Shown here piece by piece: positions 59,137 to 64,000 of a DNA stretch of 64,000 nucleotides. The position numbers were made by a program, and so were the translations under genes. Within the stretch, counting starts at the first letter, position 1, and each line of letters begins with the position of its first letter. The notes below the pieces were generated by a model, which was given only the letters and a program-made list of their open reading frames with translations, was not told where the DNA came from and ran no database searches. Origin of the DNA: Gnomoniopsis sp. IMI 355080 (taxonomy: Eukaryota; Ascomycota; Sordariomycetes; Diaporthales; Gnomoniaceae); contig JAPEVC010000136.1 of assembly GCA_027946555.1 (NCBI GenBank), positions 35,770 through 99,769 of the forward strand, in the 5' to 3' direction.

Positions 59137-60155
59137 CTACTTATGCTCCTTCACTCCGTCAACAAAGACATCCACTTTCTCGTTATAGAAACACAGACGA
59201 CCCTGGATAGCGGCACTCTCGTGGGTAGGATAGCGGTAGTACCACACAGCGTCCTCGATCACCTTGGTCCCCACCCGGAGATGATAATACTCTGCCTGTC
59301 CCTTGTACGGACAAAACGTGGTCGCATCACTCTTTGTCAAGAGTGTCCAATCTTTGACAGCAGTGGCAGGGAGGTAGTGGCGAGTGCGTAGCATCGTCTC
59401 GTACAAGAACATGTTGCTACTGCTCTGTGCCACGACAACGCCGTCAACTTCGATGCGAATGTCGCGGGTTGAGGGGAAGATCTCGATACGTTTGTAGGGG
59501 TCTTTAGGGTGACCACCTAGGAGCTTTTCATCCTCGACGAACCACTCTGAGTTTTCAAGGGTCAACAAAGGTGTCTCGACCATGGCGGAGTTGCTATCGA
59601 CACGAACCTGCATCGCTCACTCTTATCTTGACGAGCCCTTCCAAGGGGCCTTTGACATAGCCAGTGGCCTTGGCGGTGTCATTGCCACTCAGGATGGAAC
59701 CCGCCCAATACCCTGAGTCTTCCGGAGTTTGCTTCCAGATTCTACCTGGGCCTGACTCGATAGCTGTGAAAGGCACATAGAAAAACGGGACTGTGGTTGA
59801 TTTGTTTTCAGTACGAGCAAGTATAAAATGTGTATTGTTGTCTCTTTGCCTCTTTGCCTACAGTAAGGGTGCTCCCAGACATATTGCGCATCTAGAGTAT
59901 CGAAGATCCATTTCCCGCCGAGCAGGGCCCGCAAACGTCGGTTGGCTGGTTCTTTCTTGTGGGGCCCATCTTTCACCAGCTTCTCGGCCAGTTCAACCTC
60001 ACTAGAAAGACGTCGGAATGTGAGTTACCAGGATGCTGCAGGCGGTGGCGGCTTGGCCAGGTACCTAGGGACGTGGCCTTGTGGATAGGGAGGCAATGGA
60101 AATTTGTACAGTACGTTTCTCGATTAGCTTACCTCAATTTTGGTAGAGATGCCAT
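59137..60155 (-). CDS. DUF427 domain protein (two-repeat fungal type)
   Basis: Protein of unknown function with two DUF427 beta-folds. Four exons: 60155-60133, 60001-59862, 59790-59608 and 59546-59137; 251 aa, the usual fungal length. An in-frame ATG at 60203 could add 16 residues. Landmarks: DGPHKKEPANRRLRALLGGK, VFDTLDA-like IFDTLDAQYVWEHPY, then FPFFYVPFTAI after intron 2, GPLEGLVKIRVSDAEWFVED across intron 3, GGHPKDPYKRIEIF, IEVDGVVVAQS, YLPATAVKDW and a closing KVDVFVDGV. Intron 3 uses donor GTTCGT and acceptor CTCAG. A nearer GTGAGC...GCAG pair only 13 nt apart mimics an intron but is too short. Confidence 0.86.
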
Positions 60156-61104
60156 TTGCGGCTTTTTCGAGAGAGTTGTCAAGAAAGGTACACAATAAGC
60201 CATTCAAGGATTGAGAAGGCGAGAGAAATTGAGCGGGGTTACACCTTCCCTAGGTAACCTTTGGTGCTTACTACGCAAGGTCGACGAGATACTGACCTCA
60301 ATACTGTACCTACCCAAGTAGGTAGGGAACCCAGTGGAGAGCCCTGTCAGATATCAATAAGGCTTCAAGGTTCATGAGCATACGCACTCCCAAGGCTCTA
60401 ACACTATAAAATTACAAGTTGCCGCCCAACCTTATGAGAAAGCTGTCAAAGTGATAGTCGTCTTCAACAATAAGAGCGCTCAGTATTAGGTAATCATCAC
60501 TGCAGGGAATACGTACTATGGTGCTGTCGCAGTATTCCGTACAGAGTACAGTTTCTTTGGGCCGGGATCCGCAGTGTCTTTCTGCTGCTGGGATTGGAAA
60601 TAAACTCGTACCGATTTGTCGGGACCAATTAGCTGAGTCATCCGCTCCGGAGCGAACTGGCCGCTTCTACTTCCTTGCAGGGGGGCCGATCCGCTATGTC
60701 GTCACCGATGTGTCCTTGGGCGACGCTGAAATTCCACGATGGCTTGCAACGCCTGCACCACCACGTCAGGCTGGACAATTTTCGACAGGACGTGACCAGC
60801 CCTGCCAGCCCCCCTTCCCTTGCCTTCCCGATCGCATCGTCGGAGTTTGTCACAATTTGGTTTAATCATGACAAACTCTTGCCGCTGATACCCAGGACCC
60901 GCACGCAGCTTTTCGCCGGCGCCTGCGCCTTTCCCAGGTACATAGTACTCCAAGTAGACTGATCCTGTATCTCGTTGCTCTGCTCGACGTAGACTCTGGA
61001 TGAGGACCAGATCTCCTCATCAACTTTGTCGACGAGGATGCATTGCTCAGGGTCCCTCATAAAGCTCAACGTTCTTGACTATATATAAACCACACGTCGC
61101 CAAC
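60156..61104. other. Bidirectional promoter region
   Basis: About 950 bp between the divergent DUF427 and MFS genes. Contains three CCTAGG/CCAAGTAGG repeats (60060-60330) and a TATA-like element at 61081-61088. No gene seen. Confidence 0.55.
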
Positions 61105-63244
61105 ATGACTCAGCCCTCCGCGGCCACCCCTCCTTCATCGGCTGCCCCCGCGCAGGCCTCGAATCCCGTCTTTTCCACCTCCTCGGCGCGACCAGCAGTT
61201 AGGACTCGTCCTGTCCGGCTGACCTCCACCGGCTCATTCCATGCCGGTGCGCCTCTTCCCTCCTTCCCTTCCTACAGCGCCAACTCCACCCGCAAGCGAC
61301 AGGCCCTCGGGGGCATGCGCCGGCAGTCCTCCCATAGATATCACACCTTTCCCACACAGCCGCCCAAGACACCCAGCGATACCACCGACTCGGGCCGCAA
61401 TCCCTACGAGAGCGCCTACGGCCGCGGAGGAGGACGTGGACACAGGCATACAGACAGCGGCGACAGCAACTCTCGCGATGTCACGCCACTTCCTGTCAGG
61501 CAGCTGGGTCTTCTGGCGCTGTTGAGTATATGCGAGCAGACCGCCCTGAACTCGATAGGACCATACCTGCCCACTATGGTGGCCTCCTTCCCTGAGATAC
61601 CCGCTGAGGAGGTAGGCCTGTATGTGGGCCTACTCGCGTCTTCCTTTGCTCTCGCTCAGCTCACTACGAATTTCTTGTGGGGCTACTTCTCGGACCGCAT
61701 CGGGCGAAAGCCCATCATGCTGCTTGGAACTGGTCTGTTGATGATCTGCTTCCTCTTCTTCGGCTTTTGCGCAAGGTATTGGCAGGTCCTAGTCGTCCAT
61801 GTTGCCATGGGCTTATTGAACGGTAACGCTGCCGTGGTCCCCACTGTCTTAGGCGAGGTCACGGATCGGAGCAACCAGAGTAAGGCTTTCACATGGCTGC
61901 CCGTCATGTACTCTTTGGGAGGCATTACTGGTCCAGCACTTGGAGGCCTGCTTGTTGGCGAGGTCGCAGGCGTCAAGTACCCCTTTCTGGGACCGAACAT
62001 CATGTCCGCCGCATTTTTAGGGGTGGCCGTAGTTGTCTTGGCGATTTGGTTCGACGAGACGCTCGAGGACCCCGACGAAACGTGGCGAACGTCCAGTAAT
62101 GGCTGGGTAGAGAGGTTGCGGCCACGCATGGATCGATCCAGCTCAAAGCAATCTTTTTGGAACCCACTAGGACTGAGTTGGCGCCGCGGCTCTGTGTCTC
62201 GGGATGACAACGATTTCGGCCCTCGCAATTTCGACCGGGATGACTACGACGCGGAAAGAGACAGTGGCGAGGAAGAAGCACTGCTGCACAACACGCATCT
62301 TCCTGACATCGAATCGCAAGACTACAGCAGTGACAGCGACCCAGCAGAAGACGGCAAGGACTACCGGCCCTCTCGCAGATCGACTTTACGTAAATTGCTC
62401 AACTGGACGACTCTCAGCATCCTTATAACCTATCTCATTTTTCAGATAGCCAATATCTCGTTCAACAGCCTCTATCCCATCTTCGCCAGCGCATCACCAC
62501 CCACTGGACGCGATTTAGGCCCGGGTACAATTGGAGTGACCATGAGTGTAGCCGGCATCGTCACTATCTTCTTCCAGATCTCGCTCTTTGAATCCGTCAA
62601 AAGACGCCTCGGAAACTTGGGAACTTTCAGGCTGGGCTTGCTCGGATTGGCACTTGGCATGATTCTAATGCCTTTCGTTGGCTACCAAGACGGAAGGGGA
62701 CTGTTCGGATGGGGCGACGGGCGGTCTTGGTTGCTCGCAGAGCTCGGGGTCATTCTCATCTTGAAGAACTTAAGCGCTGTGGGAGGTCTGAGCTGTGTCT
62801 TGCTGCTGGTAGGTTACCTTATTCCTTGTGTCTTCCATTGATCTGATGTCATGAGCTAACTGTTACTGGTAGATTACAAACTCTGCCCCATCACACGAGA
62901 CTCTAGGCACCCTCAACGGCCTTGCTCAGACCCTCTCAGCTGCGGGCCGCAGCTTTGGCCCCTTTGCTTCCGGCAGCCTTTTCACGCTTTCCACCCGAAT
63001 TCATTCCCAAGGAGAATTCCTTGCTTGGGGATTGTTCGGAGGTGTCGCTCTCATTGGTTGGGTATGGTCCTTGACGATCAAGGGGGGAAATTTGGAAAGC
63101 GATGATTTCACGGGCGACAATGCTAGCGAGAACGAGAGCGATGTAGACGATCCGAGGCTACATGACGACACGACTGTGCATGAGGAAATTGAAGATGTTG
63201 AGGAACCAGGACCTTATCAGGAACCCCGAGCAGAAGCTGCATGA
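61105..63244 (+). CDS. MFS transporter, DHA1/ZIFL-like
   Basis: Twelve-helix major facilitator, probably a proton-coupled exporter; related fungal proteins resemble yeast YCR023C and plant ZIFL carriers. Two exons: 61105-62808 and 62873-63244 (donor GTAGGT, GCTAAC branch site, GGTAG acceptor); 691 aa. The first about 130 residues are a disordered Ser/Pro/Arg-rich cytoplasmic tail. Then come RQLGLLALLSICEQTALNSI (helix 1), motif A GYFSDRIGRKP, WLPVMYSLGGITGPALGG (antiporter motif C type) and a long charged central loop (RDDYDAERDSGEEEALL). The second half ends with GLAQTLSAAGRSFGP in exon 2, and the tail is acidic. Substrate unknown. A longer in-frame start at 61075 is not ATG. Confidence 0.89.
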
Positions 63245-64000
63245 AGTCTTGTCTGGCAAGACTTCACAATCTGGGTGTTTTATGTGGATAATAGTGCATA
63301 TCATTTCGGGGTTTTGGCGCTCGGCGTCTTTCATGCCTTTAGAATCGTTCATTACAGCATAACCTGGCGGCTTGTATCCCACATTTGTGCGATATATGCA
63401 ACAACTTCTATAGAAGCATTTAGACCATGAGATGAACATCGGGTGATGACTCATACGTCTTTGGACCCCTTCCTACTTTTACTATCACCAAGTCAGTGTA
63501 TCTTTGCCAGACTTGATACGAGCGCCTGAGACCATTGAATCTAGCCTAATTCTCTTTCACAAGTACCATCTCTGCCAAACGAGCAAGTACCTGCTTAGCA
63601 TACGACAACCTCCTCATGAAAAAAAAAGGGGGGGGGGAACGACTTCAGGTGAATGTGTCTTGAACTCCAAGTCATTTGTTGGAATATCATGAAGACAACA
63701 AACAATAAAAAGAGTTCTCGTGGTGAGGAGGTCATGCGACGGCAGAAGCCAGGAACCTTGGGACCCACTCATGTGCACCAAAAAACAGGACCCGAGACTC
63801 GGTGAAGGTCTTCGCTGTCAGCACACTAGCTCGAACAAGGAGGTTCAATCTCCCGGTTGGACATTGCTTGGTCGCATCCATTGACAACTCAAGCTGCCAG
63901 CAGCCTAAAATCTCATTTTCCGATCGTAAAGAAGCAGCCGTGCGGCGCAGACGTGGCGGTAGCGCCGCAAGGTGATCGAGACTTGGGGGTGGTGTGGGGG
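63245..64000. other. Right-edge non-coding stretch
   Basis: About 750 bp after the MFS gene. Holds an A9-G10 run (63619-63637). No gene seen up to the window edge. Confidence 0.5.

Noticed and set aside
63815..63880. B-box-like GGTTCAATC suggesting a tRNA
   Set aside because: The T-arm does not pair and no acceptor stem or A box fits. Other GGTTCGA words (2421, 22240, 49950) failed the same test.

Overview
This window is nuclear DNA of a filamentous ascomycete (Pezizomycotina, most likely a Sordariomycete; the species cannot be fixed from sequence alone). Genes are short and carry mostly 50-120 nt introns with GTRNGT donors, CTRAC/TRAC branch sites and YAG acceptors. The gene set includes a fungal rhodopsin-domain protein, a HET-family relic, a LaeA-like methyltransferase, Rac and Rsr1/Krev-1 GTPases, and fungal DUF1348 and DUF427 proteins. 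No operon, CRISPR array, prophage, tRNA or convincing rRNA gene was found. I rebuilt 27 protein-coding gene models and one truncated pseudogene by joining exons by hand; the joins keep frame and restore family motifs, but none is backed by transcripts.

Layout. 1-9.9 kb is accessory-like: a 7-TM rhodopsin-domain protein (-), a secreted alpha/beta hydrolase (+), a DUF1348 NTF2-like protein (+) and a DMT/EamA transporter (-), with wide gaps. 9.9-28.5 kb is a dense housekeeping block: AIM11-like (-), a 2OG-Fe(II) prolyl-4-hydroxylase-like enzyme (+), a LaeA-like methyltransferase (-), a SET-domain methyltransferase (-), COQ4 (+), a PDCD5 homologue (-), a CBS2/ketopantoate-reductase-like protein (-), the exosome cofactor LRP1/RRP47 (+), a MIX17/CHCHD2 twin-CX9C protein (+), a UBXN4-like UBX protein (-), SURF1/SHY1 (+) and CENP-T (-). 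28.5-47.3 kb has long intergenic stretches around Rac (+), a NOP6-like RRM protein (-), a secreted glycine/asparagine-rich repeat protein (-), an eight-exon Rsr1/Krev-1 GTPase (-) and a PQ-loop membrane protein (-). 48.7-64 kb holds CMS1 (+), the HET relic (+), PET191 (+), a PPN2-like metallophosphoesterase (+), a sulfotransferase-like P-loop protein (+), a DUF427 protein (-) and an MFS transporter (+).

How the genes relate. Five nuclear genes for mitochondrial proteins (AIM11, COQ4, CBS2-like, MIX17, SURF1) lie within 17 kb, and PET191 lies further right. SURF1, PET191 and possibly CBS2-like act on respiratory complexes III/IV, and COQ4 on ubiquinone. Three genes (LRP1, NOP6-like, CMS1) act in ribosome or RNA maturation. 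Two polarity GTPases sit about 7 kb apart. I see no biosynthetic cluster. The most unusual coding item is the glycine-rich secreted protein at 36.2-38.5 kb, which has a repeating hydrophobic module and three DDC motifs. Intergenic DNA is peppered with a short CCTAGGTA-type palindrome.
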